64,000 bases of DNA from positions 62,001 to 126,000 of the forward strand of contig JBAOHO010000013.1 of assembly GCA_037045355.1 (NCBI GenBank), given 5' to 3'. The DNA comes from Candidatus Nanopelagicales bacterium (GTDB lineage: Bacteria; Actinomycetota; Actinomycetes; S36-B12; GCA-2699445). The position numbers and the translations under genes are program-made. Shown piece after piece: positions 8,417-17,205 of the stretch (positions are counted from its first letter, which is position 1; every line of letters starts with the position of its first letter). The notes beneath the pieces are model-generated. The model was not told the origin of the DNA. It did no database searches and saw only the letters and a program-made list of their open reading frames with translations.

Positions 8417-9931
8417 TGGCCGACGGGCTGCCCGTGGTGCGGTTCTGGCGCCGCTCACTGCAGTTCCGAACCGTCGTCAGCACTGTCCTGGTGACTGTTC
8501 TCGTCGTGGGGGTCGCGGGGATCGTCCTCATCCAGCGCGTGTCCGAGGGGCTTCTCGACGCAGCCCAGAACACAGCTCTCGCCGAGGTCTCGGCGGGCCG
8601 CTCGATCGCGCGCACCTTCGCGACCACGAACCCGCAGCCCACACCGCAGGACACCGTCGACGCGCTCGTCGAGGCCCTCGCGGACAGGGCCGGCAAACCG
8701 CCCGCCTATGACGTCGTGCTGCAGCCCGCTCCGGAAGCCCCGGACCTGCCCGCACAGTCCACCGAACTCGTGTCCGCCGACTCCCTGCCACCGCAGTTGG
8801 TCGATGCGCTACGTACTCGGCGCACGCCTGCCTGGGTGTATGCCGACATCACCTACAGCGACGGAAGGGTCGAGCCGGGCTTGATCCTGGGGACACCAGT
8901 CAACATCGGCGACTTCGGACCCTACGAGTTGTACTACCTGTACGGACTCGACGGCGTGAACCGCACGATCTCGCTTGGTGCGCTCCACCGTCATCGCAGT
9001 CGGACTGGCGCTCGTTCTCGCTTTGGGAGCACTGGCCTGGTGGTTCAGCCGGCGACTCGTGCGTCCCGTCCAGCAAGTGTCCCGAGCCGCCGCGGAACTC
9101 GCCGACGGTGATCTCAGCAGCCGGATCAAGGTCGACGGCGAGGACGACATGGCCCGCCTGGCAGAGTCCTTCAACGGCATGGCCGACTCGATCCAGGACC
9201 AGATCGAACAGTTGCGCCGGCTCTCGGAGATGCAGCGCCGGTTCGTCGCCGACGTGTCCCATGAACTGCGGACCCCTCTGACGACCATCCGGATGGCCGC
9301 CGAGGTGATGCATGAGGGAAGTGGGACGGGACACCCGGTCTCGGAGCGAACGAGTGAGTTGCTCGTCACCGAGGTGGAGCGGTTCGATGCGCTGCTGAAT
9401 GATCTTCTGGAGATCTCCCGGATGGATGCGGGCGAGGTGGCGCTCGACAACGAGGAGGTGGACCTGGCCCGGTTGGTGTCCGACTGGGTCGATGCGCTGC
9501 GGCCGGTGGCCGACGACCACGGCTGTGTCCTGACGGTGGAGGCAGCGGATTCCTGCGCTGTGAGTTGTGATGCCCGCCGGATCGGTCGAGTCGTGCGCAA
9601 CCTGGTGGTCAACGCGGTCGAGTACGGCGCCGGCGCCCCCGTCGAAGTCGCAGTGAAATGTGATGCCCGGCGGGTGCGTGTCACGGTGACCGATCATGGC
9701 GTGGGCTTGGCACCCGCTGACGCGGAGCGGGTCTTCGAGCGTTTCTGGCGCGCGGACCCCTCCCGGCGACGCACGCTGGGCGGCACGGGACTGGGATTGG
9801 CGATCTCGCGCGAGGACGCCCGACTGCACGGCGGGGATCTGACCGTCAGCGGAGCCCCCGGGTTGGGCTGCACCTTCACTCTCACGCTGCCACTGGTCCA
9901 CAGTCGCACCACACAGCAACTCGTCCCCTGA
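8416..9931 (+). CDS. mtrB: Sensor histidine kinase MtrB (frameshifted by one extra base)
   Basis: This is the membrane sensor kinase that phosphorylates MtrA. The first frame (8416 to about 8975) carries TM1 (VVSTVLVTVLVVGVAGIVLI) and the extracytoplasmic sensor region. The second frame (about 8975-9931) carries TM2 (TVIAVGLALVLALGALAWWF), a HAMP domain, the H box VSHELRTPLTT (near residue 280) and the N, D and G2 boxes of the HATPase (GVGLAP, GGTGLGLAIS). Deleting one T at 8975-8976 joins the frames as TISLVRSTVIAV, giving 504 residues, close to the family length. MtrB is normally important for growth, so an extra base in the data is likelier than decay. The usual next gene, lpqB, is absent. 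Confidence 0.9.
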
Positions 9932-9980
9932 TCGAGTGCACTCGGGTGCGCTCGACGTGCTCGGGCGCGAAGGTCGGCCC

Positions 9981-10646
9981 ATGACGGACCTGTTGGCAGT
10001 GGCACGCCACCTGCTCGTACCGGCCCGCTGCGTCGGATGCGCCGAGCAACGCACGTGGTGGTGTCGCCAGTGTGCCACCACGGTCGCGACCCCCCGCCTT
10101 GGCCGGATCAGTGGGCTCCCGGTGGTTGCGGCGGCGACCTACGAGGGAACCGCGCGCGATCTCGTCCTTGCCTACAAGGACCGCGGCATCACCGCGCTGC
10201 GCCGACCCCTCGCGCAGCTGCTGCAGTCGGCCATCCGAGATCACCCTGAATCCGCACGCGCTGAGGGAATCGTCGTGATCCCGGCGACCCGGCGAGCGCG
10301 CTTGCGTCGAGGGTTCGACGCTGCAGGGGAGATCGCGGCCGGGGGCGCTCTCCCCGTCCTGCCCGCCTTGCGCTGGGTGCGACGCACTCGTCCACAGAAG
10401 TCCCTGGACCATGCGGCGCGCAGGGCGAACCTGTCCGGTGCCCTTGCGGCAACTGCCGTCGGCCGGGTTCTCGTAGTCGATGACGTCATCACCACGGGTG
10501 CCACCGTGCGGGAGGCGGTTCGAGCCCTGCGCTCCTCGGGCGGCACCGTGTTGGGCGTCGTGGCGGTCTGCTACGCGGAGCCGGTTCATGCTGATCGGTC
10601 CTGGATCGGGCAACCCATCGAAGCATCAAGCCCGGGGACGCGTTAG
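9981..10646 (+). CDS. ComF family phosphoribosyltransferase-like protein
   Basis: This 221-residue protein has an N-terminal zinc-finger-like segment (CVGCAEQRTWWCRQC, residues about 15-29) and a C-terminal type I phosphoribosyltransferase fold with the PRPP motif VLVVDDVITTGATV (about 163-176). ComF proteins take part in DNA uptake in some Gram-positives, but in most actinobacteria the role is unknown. The ATG at 9981 is preferred over the upstream GTG at 9936 because GAAGG lies 7 nt upstream and the protein then begins just before the Cys cluster. It sits between mtrB and hpf, the position of the mycobacterial orthologue next to secA1. Confidence 0.88.
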   Translation: MTDLLAVARHLLVPARCVGCAEQRTWWCRQCATTVATPRLGRISGLPVVAAATYEGTARDLVLAYKDRGITALRRPLAQLLQSAIRDHPESARAEGIVVIPATRRARLRRGFDAAGEIAAGGALPVLPALRWVRRTRPQKSLDHAARRANLSGALAATAVGRVLVVDDVITTGATVREAVRALRSSGGTVLGVVAVCYAEPVHADRSWIGQPIEASSPGTR

Positions 10647-10659
10647 CGTGAAAACAGGA

Positions 10660-10686
10660 CAACTGTCGGCGGAAGCCAGACAGTTG
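10660..10686 (+). terminator. Hairpin after comF
   Basis: CAACTGTC (10660-10667) and GACAGTTG (10679-10686) form a perfect 8-bp stem with an 11-nt loop, 14 nt after the comF stop. The spacer also holds three imperfect copies of TGTCGGCNGAAGCCA between 10664 and 10732. It could act as a terminator or attenuator before hpf; no U tract follows. Confidence 0.45.
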
Positions 10687-10743
10687 CCGGCAGCGGCCGA
10701 CTCTGTCGGCTGAAGCCATTGTTGTCTGAAGCGAGGAGGGGTC

Positions 10744-11386
10744 ATGGCTGTCGAGATCGTGGTGCGAGGTCGTCACCTGGACGTGTCTGATCGGTTCCGG
10801 GAGTTGGTCACAGAGAAGTTGACCCGCGTCGACCGCTTCGGGTTGGACATTTCGAGGATCGACGTCGAAGTGTCCCGCGAACGCAACCCCCGGATGTCGG
10901 AACGGGCCATCGAGGTCGAACTCACGTGTCACGGGCGCGGGCCGTTGGTTCGCGCGGAGGCGCATGCCGGCGACAAGTACGCGGCGCTCGATGACGCCAC
11001 GGCAACGTTGTCGGAACGGTTACGGCGGATGTCGGACAAGCGTCGCAGTCAGCGCCGTCGTCACGCCCGCGTGGTGTCCTCCGACGTCGAGATCGACAGT
11101 GGTCGCGTCGTCAGCGAATCTTCCCGACACCGACGACCAGGCAGACGAGCTGCCTCCGGACGTCGTGCTGGCAGAAGGTCCGGTTCTGGTGCGCCAGAAG
11201 ACCCACACCACGCGGCCGATGACTGTGCTCGACGCGCTCGACGCCCTCGAGGCGGTCGGGCACGACTTCTTCTTCTACTACGACGTCGATGCCGAGCGGC
11301 CCAGCGTCATCTACCGACGGCGCGGCTACGACTACGGCCTGATCCGGCTCGACGTCGCTGCCGAGGACGGACGCGCTGCCAGTTGA
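10744..11386 (+). CDS. hpf: Ribosome hibernation promoting factor, long form (frameshifted)
   Basis: HPF binds the 30S decoding region and dimerises idle ribosomes in stationary phase. The first frame holds the S30AE domain (VEIVVRGRHLDVSDRFRELV to DDATATLSERLRRM). The second frame holds the C-terminal dimerisation domain with RPMTVLDALDALEAVGHDFF, VIYRRRGYDYGLIRLDV. The frames join if one base is removed in 11100-11118; removing an A near 11116 gives VVSDLPDTDDQADE. The corrected length is 213 residues, normal for long HPF. ATG 10744 follows GAGGAGGGG. The stop overlaps the TTG start of the next regulator. A sequencing insertion is the likely cause. Confidence 0.88.
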
Positions 11387-12043
11387 ACACCGCCGAACCT
11401 CAGCCGGCGGCGCCCGCCTCCCAGATCGTCGTCGCCGATGCGACTCCGGTGTTCCTGCACGGGCCTGGTGGGCGTGCTGCGCGCCGCGGGCTACGACGTC
11501 ACAGGAGCTGCCACAGTCACGGAACTGCGCGAGTCTCTGGGCAAGCAGCCGCCAGACCTCGTCTTGTTGGATGTCCGGCTTCTCGCTGATGACGACGCTG
11601 TCTGCGCCGCGGCCCGTGACCAAGGGATCTCCGTTGTCGTGACGGTCGCCGATCCGGACGATCGCGTCCTGGAACTCGTCAACGAGGGCGTCAACGGTTT
11701 GTGGGACCGAGAGGGCGATGTCGGCGAGCTGCGTCGGGTCGTCACGGGGGCGCTGGCCGGTTCGCCGGTGGTGTCGCCCGACGTCGGAGCCGCCCTGCTC
11801 GAGCGGATAGCGGGCGCCGGTCGGGCCGGCCGCGAGACCGTGGGGCAGTTGACCAGCCGGGAGCAGGAGATCCTCGGGCACATGGCCGACGGCAAGGGCA
11901 ACCGTGCCATCGCCGACGCTCTGTTCATCTCCGAGAACACCGTTCGCAACCATGTCCGCAACGTCTTGGACAAGTTGCAGGCCCGAACACGCACCGAGGC
12001 GGTCGTGCGGGCCGTGCGCGCCGGGCTGATCCGGTTGGGCTGA
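11383..12043 (+). CDS. LuxR-family response regulator, atypical receiver (frameshifted)
   Basis: This 219-residue regulator has an N-terminal receiver-like domain and a C-terminal LuxR/NarL helix-turn-helix (TSREQEILGHMADGKGNRAIADALFISENTVRNHVRNVLDKL). The frame changes near 11461; removing one G in GGG restores VFLHGLVGVLRAAGYDV. The receiver looks degenerate. The usual acidic pair is reduced to VAD, the phospho-acceptor is kept in LLDVRLL, and the conserved Lys is missing (LWDREGDV). It may act without phosphorylation. The TTG start overlaps the hpf stop (TTGA), so it is likely co-translated with hpf. No partner kinase is adjacent. Confidence 0.78.
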
Positions 12044-12113
12044 AACCGCACGCATCGGTCCGGGCCCGGACTCCGACTACCATGGACAACCTTGGACTCA
12101 GGAAGGCGTCAGA

Positions 12114-14920
12114 GTGGCACTGATGGAACGACTCCTCCGCGTGGGGGAGAAACGCGTCGTCCGCAAACTCGAATCGGTGGCCCGCCAGGTCAACGCGATC
12201 GAAGACGAGTTCGTCGCCATGAGCGACGAGGAACTGCGGGCGTTGACCGCCTCAGTACAAGGAGCGGATCGCGAACGGCGAGCCGCTCGACGACCTTCAG
12301 GCCGAGGCCTTCGCCACCGTCCGCGAGGCCGCCCGGCGCACCTTGGGTCAGCGCCACTTCGATGTGCAGATCATGGGCGGTGCGGCGCTGCACCTCGGGA
12401 ACATCTCCGAGATGAAGACCGGTGAGGGCAAGACCCTCGTCGCCACCCTGCCGTCCTACCTCAACGCGCTGACCGGCGATGGCGTCCACGTGGTCACCGT
12501 CAACGACTACCTCGCCGAGCGGGACTCGGAATGGATGGGTCGGGTGCATCGATTCTTGGGGCTGGACGTGGGGGCGATCCTGGCGCCGATGTCTCCCGCG
12601 CGAACGCAAGATCGCCTATGGCGCCGACATCACCTACGGAACGAACAACGAGTTCGGGTTCGACTACCTGCGTGACAACATGGCATGGACGAAGGACGAG
12701 ATGGTCCAGCGCGGTCATCCGTTCGCGATCGTCGACGAGGTCGACTCCATCCTCATCGACGAGGCGCGCACACCCTTGATCATCAGTGGTCCCGCCGACG
12801 ATGCGCCCCACTGGTACGTGGAGTTCGCGCGTATCACGCGGTCGCTGCGACGGGACGACGACTACGAGGTCGACGAGAAGAAGCGCACCGTGGCCATCTT
12901 CGAGAGTTCGATCGATCGGGTGGAGGACCAGCTCGGCATCGACAACCTCTACGACACCGTGAACTCGCCACTGGTGTCGTACCTGAGCAACGCGGTCAAA
13001 GCCAAGGAGCTGTACAAGAAGGACCGCGACTACGTCGTCATCGATGGCGAGATCATGATCGTCGACGAGCACACCGGCCGGATCCTCGCCGGACGGCGCT
13101 ACAGCGAAGGCTTGCACCAAGCGCTGGAGGCCAAAGAGAACGTCGAGATCAAGGCCGAGAACCAGACACTGGCCACCATCACACTGCAGAACTACTTCCG
13201 TCTGTACGACAAGCTCAGCGGCATGACGGGAACGGCCATGACCGAGGCCGCCGAGTTCGGGCAGATCTACGGCATGAGCGTCGTCCCCATCCCCACCAAC
13301 CGTCCCATGGCCCGCGTCGACCAGCCCGATCTCGTGTATCGCACGGAGGAGGCCAAATTCGCCGCGGTCGTCGAGGACATCGTCGAGCACGTCGACAACG
13401 GTCAGCCGGTGCTCGTGGGCACGGTCAGCGTCGAGAAGAGCGAGTACCTGTCCGCGCAACTGCGCAAGCGGGGCGTCAAGCACGAAGTCCTCAACGCCAA
13501 GCAGCATGATCGCGAGGCCACGATCGTCGCCCAGGCGGGTCGCAAGGGCTCGGTCACCGTCGCCACCAACATGGCCGGCCGCGGAACTGACATCATGCTC
13601 GGCGGCAACTCCGAGTTCATGGCTGCCCAGGAACTCGCACGACAGGGGCTCAGCCCGGTCGAGACACCCGCGGAATACGAGGCCGCGTGGCCCCAGGCGT
13701 TGCAGACCGCCCAAGAGGCTGTGGCGCTGGAGCACGACGAGGTCACCGCTGCGGGTGGTCTGTACGTTCTCGGCACAGAGCGGCACGAGTCGCGCCGGAT
13801 CGACAACCAGTTGCGGGGGCGCTCGGGCCGTCAGGGAGATCCCGGCGAGACCCGCTTCTACCTGTCGCTGCAGGACGACCTCATGCGACTGTTCAAGGCG
13901 GACATCGTGGACGCGTTCCTGCGCCGCTTCAACGTCCCCGATGACGTCCCGATCGAGGCCAGCATGGTCACCAAGGCCATCGCCAACGCCCAGACCCAGC
14001 GTGAGGCCCAGAACTTCGAGATCCGCAAGGACGTCCTGAAGTATGACGACGTGCTGAACCGTCAGCGGCTCGTCGTCTACGAAGAGCGGCAGCGGGTGCT
14101 CGAGGGCGAGGACATCAGCGACCAGGTGCGCGCATTCATCGATGACACGATCCGCGCCTATGTGACCAACGCGACCGCCGAGGGCTACGCCGAGGATTGG
14201 GACCTCGACACTTTGTGGACCGCACTGCGCCAGCTCTATCCGGTGGCCGTGACAGTCGACGACCTCGTTGCGGCCAGTGGCGGTGAGTTGGCCGACCTGA
14301 CGTCCGACTTCGTCGTCGAAGAGATCGTCGATGACGCCCAGGCTGCCTATGAGCGCCGCGAGGAGGAACTCGGCTCCGAGGGCATGCGCGAATTCGAGCG
14401 ACGGGTCGTGCTGTCCGTCCTCGACCGGCGGTGGCGGGAACACCTGCACGAGATGGATCACCTGCGCCACGGCATCGGGTTGCGGGCCATGGCGCAGAAG
14501 GACCCGCTCGTCGAGTACCAGCGCGAAGGTTTCGACCTGTTCAACGGCATGATGGAAGGCATCAAGGAGGAAACCGTCGGGTACCTCTTCAACGCCGAGG
14601 TGCAGGTCAACCAGGTCGACGAAGACGTACAGGAAGCCGTCGAATCCCTGACCGATGCGTCCGACGGCGCCGTGGCCGACCTACTCGCGGCGGCAGTCGC
14701 CACCGGAGACGTCGAACCGGCGCGCCCCGAGGTCAGCGCCAAGGGCCTCGGACCGTCCCGGCCGCGTGACATGGAGTACTCGGCCCCGTCGATCGACACC
14801 GGGGGTTCGGTGCGCACCGTTGCCCACTCCGACGAACCCGAGGAAGTCGAAGTCGACCCCAACGCGTCGCGGGCCGAGCGTCGCAGGGCCCAGCGGGCCA
14901 ACCGCAAACGCGGCCGCTGA
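12114..14920 (+). CDS. secA: Preprotein translocase ATPase SecA (two frameshifts)
   Basis: SecA is the motor that drives unfolded preproteins through SecYEG. The frame runs from GTG 12114 (GGAAGG 7 nt upstream) to about 12255, moves by +1, moves again near 12601, then stays open to 14920. Removing the G at 12255 and the C at 12601 gives a continuous 934-residue protein. Motifs include MKTGEGKTLVATLPSYL (Walker A), VDEVDSILIDEARTPLIISG (DEAD-like box), SGMTGTAMTEAAEF, TNMAGRGTDI and LRGRSGRQGDPG. The tail RAERRRAQRANRKRGR is basic and lacks the SEC-C zinc motif. A TACCAT box at 12078-12083 may be its -10. Both breaks look like sequence errors because the gene is essential. Confidence 0.95.
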
Positions 14921-15568
14921 TCAGCGAACCTCGGCGGCGGTCACGACCCACTGCCCGCGCCTGCGCCTCAGCTCCAGCGCCACTGCCTGGAATCGGCGCG
15001 CCCCCTGGATGACGGCCGTCGCCTCGATAACGCCGCTGACCGGTTGGGCCAGTCGCAAAGACGTCACCGAACGGACGGGACCGTTGCGGCCGGGACGCAC
15101 CCGCGCCCGACGCTGCAGCCGTTCGAGTGTCGCCGGTGACAGCACGCGGAACATCTGCCGGGCCGGCCGATCCCCATTGCTGACCTCGACGACCGCAGCG
15201 GCGATGCGCGCGATCCAACGCTGAGTGTCGTCGGGGAGCGACGGGACCCGATGCTGGGGGATGGGGTCCACGCCTCGGGGACGCCATTGCAGCGCCAAGG
15301 CCTGCTGTTGCCCGCCCTGTTGTCCGGCGTCCTGCTTCTGCACGTCCTGTCGTTGCGGCCGTTGCGGCTGCTGGGGTTGTTTCGGCACGTGCGGCTGTTG
15401 CGGTTCTTGCGCCTCTTGTCGCGTCGATGGACGGACCTGTGCCTGTGCGGGCGGGTGCGGGTACGGGTGTGCGGGTGCGGGTGCGGTTGCGGTTGCGGGT
15501 GCAGGTGCGGGTGCGGTTGCGGGTGCAGGTGCGGGTGCGGTTGCGTGTGGCTGAGCGTAGTGAGTCAT
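14921..15568 (-). CDS. Rv3235-family hypothetical protein with Ala-Pro repeat N-terminus
   Basis: This 215-residue protein has a low-complexity N-terminus, first TAPAPAPA repeats, then Gln/Pro-rich sequence (PQQPHVPKQPQQPQRPQ). The conserved C-terminal domain (about 125-215) resembles the mycobacterial Rv3235 family: RWIARIAAAVVEVSNGDRPARQ, SVTSLRLAQPVSGVIEATAVI and VALELRRRRGQWVVTAAEVR. The function is unknown. It is convergent with secA, as in related genomes. ATG 15568 is preferred (GGGGGA five bases upstream); an ATG at 15586 in the same frame is also possible. The Ala-Pro tract is encoded by a 24-bp repeat that keeps the frame. Confidence 0.72.
   Translation of the reverse strand: MTHYAQPHATAPAPAPATAPAPAPATATAPAPAHPYPHPPAQAQVRPSTRQEAQEPQQPHVPKQPQQPQRPQRQDVQKQDAGQQGGQQQALALQWRPRGVDPIPQHRVPSLPDDTQRWIARIAAAVVEVSNGDRPARQMFRVLSPATLERLQRRARVRPGRNGPVRSVTSLRLAQPVSGVIEATAVIQGARRFQAVALELRRRRGQWVVTAAEVR
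15492..15545 (-). repeat. 24-bp in-frame repeat encoding Ala-Pro tract
   Basis: Copies at 15492-15515 and 15516-15539 are identical and a third begins at 15540. Each unit encodes eight Ala/Pro/Thr residues in the Rv3235-like protein. Confidence 0.8.
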
Positions 15569-15595
15569 TTGTCCCCCGATGGTCATTCGTCCCCG

Positions 15596-15671
15596 CTTGT
15601 CTTCCGTGTGCTGGCTTGTCGTCCGTGTGCTGGCTTGTCGTCCGTGTGCTGGCTTGTCGTCCGTGTGCTGG
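15596..15671. repeat. 19-bp tandem repeat, four copies
   Basis: Units CTTGTCGTCCGTGTGCTGG lie head to tail at 15596-15614 (one change), 15615-15633, 15634-15652 and 15653-15671, just upstream of the start of the minus-strand Rv3235-like gene, where they could lie in its 5' leader. Confidence 0.9.
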
Positions 15672-15881
15672 CTTCAGTGGCGATTTGGACATCTTCTGCC
15701 GCACTCCACGTGGCGTTTGATGCTGTTTGATGCTGTTAAATGTTATTTGCCCTTGTTCAGCGCGGTTTAATGAGAAACCCGATCCGGGGTTCGAGTCAAG
15801 ACCCGACGACGAATGTGAGGTGAACCACCGCTTCGGGCACCACCACGCCCCGACTGGTCGGGGAAGCGTCATGGTCGGCGG
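15672..15881. other. Intergenic remainder between divergent genes
   Basis: This stretch is unusually AT-rich for the window (15700-15775), with TTTGATGCTG repeated twice. A hairpin CCCCGAC-TG-GTCGGGG lies at 15848-15863, just before the gene at 15882. It probably holds divergent promoters; no clear -35/-10 pair was identified. Confidence 0.4.
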
Positions 15882-16373
15882 ATGTCCACCGCTGATTTCC
15901 CCCAGATGTGGGACCTTCTGCCCGTCCTCGAACCGCAGACGGCTGAAGAAGCAGCCGACGTCGCTGCGGCGGAACTGGCGGCGATCGGATGGACGGACCG
16001 GGTCCGAGCGATGGCGGGTGCCGAGATTCGGGTGGGCATCGAGGATCGGGTCGTCACCGGCACGGTGGGACCGGTGTTCGGCGACGCTGTCGTGATACTC
16101 GCGACTGACGGTCAGTGGCTGCTGCCGACGGCCACGATCTCATGGGTCCGGGGCCCCACCCGCCCCGCCCGTGGTCCGACGGGCAGGCAACGCGCCTCCG
16201 GCGCTTCCGCGGCGCGGGAGTGGGTCGGTCGGGAGGTCACGGCCGCATTGCGTGACGGACAGATCCTCACCGAGGAACTGGATTGTGTGGGTGCCGACCA
16301 CATCGTTCTCCGTGGCTCAGCGGGGGGATGGATCGTCCCGTGGTCGGCGCTGCGCTGGCTGCGCTGTCAGTGA
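15882..16373 (+). CDS. Hypothetical protein, 163 residues
   Basis: I do not recognise a named family. The protein is soluble, without signal peptide. Residues 20-95 (AEEAADVAAAELAAIGWTDRVR, VVTGTVGPVFGDAVVILATDGQWLLP) and a second, similar half (REWVGREVTAALRDGQILTEE, GADHIVLRGSAGGWIVPWSALRW) suggest two related small beta-barrel-like units joined by a Pro/Arg/Ala linker (about 97-115). It starts at ATG 15882 and its end overlaps the convergent HTH gene by 7 bp. It lies between the Rv3235-like gene and pilus assembly genes. The sequence supports no function. Confidence 0.6.
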   Translation: MSTADFPQMWDLLPVLEPQTAEEAADVAAAELAAIGWTDRVRAMAGAEIRVGIEDRVVTGTVGPVFGDAVVILATDGQWLLPTATISWVRGPTRPARGPTGRQRASGASAAREWVGREVTAALRDGQILTEELDCVGADHIVLRGSAGGWIVPWSALRWLRCQ

Positions 16374-16582
16374 TCGGCCCTCTCGTCCCTGAGCGACTGC
16401 TCGGTTTGTGCGTACATGCGCTTGAGGTAGTCCTCGAAGTCAGCCTCGTCTACTCGCCATTGACCCCGGCCGCCGATTTTCACAGCCCTCAACTCGCCTG
16501 AGCGGACCAGGGCGTACGCCTGCGCCGCTGAGATGTTCAGCACATCCGCGATATCCGCGAGGGTCAGGAATCGACGGTCCAC
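16367..16582 (-). CDS. Small helix-turn-helix protein (BldC/excisionase type)
   Basis: This 71-residue MerR-like winged-helix protein has the pattern RRFLTLADIADVLNISAAQAYALVRSGELRAVKIGGRGQWRV, typical of the excisionase/BldC family of small DNA-binding proteins with no effector domain. BldC-type proteins in actinobacteria bind DNA as head-to-tail oligomers and regulate development; an excisionase role is unlikely because no integrase or att site is near. The GTG start at 16582 has no Shine-Dalgarno and may be leaderless. Its 3' end overlaps the convergent hypothetical gene by 7 bp. Confidence 0.85.
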   Translation of the reverse strand: MDRRFLTLADIADVLNISAAQAYALVRSGELRAVKIGGRGQWRVDEADFEDYLKRMYAQTEQSLRDERADH

Positions 16583-16641
16583 GGTCTAATGCTGGCACGG
16601 GTCGGGCGCACGGGGCGCCGGACCGGTACTTCGGGGGAGAC

Positions 16642-17205
16642 ATGTCAGTTCGTCCAGACGGAAACGTCCACCTCACTCGCGGACCGGGACGAGCCCGGCT
16701 GACTGTTGGCGTGGGCTTGATCGCCGCGGCAGCGATCGTCGCGGGTATCGCCGTGACAGGTGAGGAAGTCGACCACCAGCGGGCCTGGATCGCCCGCGAA
16801 CCGGTGCCGGCGGGGGCCCGGATCGACTCCCTCGCGTTCGAGCAGGTGTCGGTTTCGCTGCCCGAACCGGCCGCTCTGGTCACCCAACCCGCCGGCGTCG
16901 CGACGAGAGGTCTCGCCCCCGGCGAACTACTGACCGTCTCGGACGTGACGGGCGGCGAAGCCACCGAGCAGCGCCTGGTCACCTTGCCCATCCCGGCGGA
17001 CCGGTTGCCGGTCCAGTTGCGCCCGGGAGACACGGTGGACATCTGGGACCACGACCTGCCCGTACTCAGCGACGTGACCGTCCAGCGCACGGCCGGTGCG
17101 GATCTCGGTCCTGGCCGGGTCGAGGTGTCGGTTCCCGTCGAGCAGACGCGGGCAGCGGTCCGGGCCGCCTCCTCGCAGGGTCTCGTCGTGGCGGTGCACC
17201 CATGA
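16642..17205 (+). CDS. SAF-domain protein, CpaB/RcpC-like pilus assembly
   Basis: This 187-residue protein has a single N-terminal membrane segment (LTVGVGLIAAAAIVAGIAVTG, about 20-40). A SAF domain (AREPVPAGARIDSLAFEQVSVSLPE, GLAPGELLTVSDV) and a C-terminal region (PIPADRLPVQLRPGDTVDIWD) follow. Such proteins occur in Tad/Flp pilus loci, where CpaB/RcpC acts in the envelope. ATG 16642 follows CGGGGGAGA. The stop overlaps the start of the CpaE-like gene (ATGA), which supports a pilus role even though the main Tad operon lies 15 kb away at 33.4-37.6 kb. Confidence 0.8.
   Translation: MSVRPDGNVHLTRGPGRARLTVGVGLIAAAAIVAGIAVTGEEVDHQRAWIAREPVPAGARIDSLAFEQVSVSLPEPAALVTQPAGVATRGLAPGELLTVSDVTGGEATEQRLVTLPIPADRLPVQLRPGDTVDIWDHDLPVLSDVTVQRTAGADLGPGRVEVSVPVEQTRAAVRAASSQGLVVAVHP

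Noticed and set aside
8975..12601. Treating mtrB, hpf and secA as true pseudogenes
   Set aside because: All are core genes with every motif intact and a single extra base at each break; loss of secA would be lethal unless a second copy exists.
12500..14470. 656-residue open frame antisense to secA
   Set aside because: It is a mirror of the secA codon pattern in GC-rich DNA; its translation is His/Asp/Val-rich with no domain, and secA is unmistakable on the other strand.
15775..15815. tRNA gene suggested by GGGGTTCGAGTC
   Set aside because: Only the T-loop-like string is present; no acceptor, D or anticodon arms can be folded around it.
16367..16582. Excisionase of an integrated element
   Set aside because: The small HTH protein resembles BldC/excisionase proteins, but there is no integrase, att repeat or tRNA insertion site nearby, and the surrounding genes are conserved chromosomal ones.
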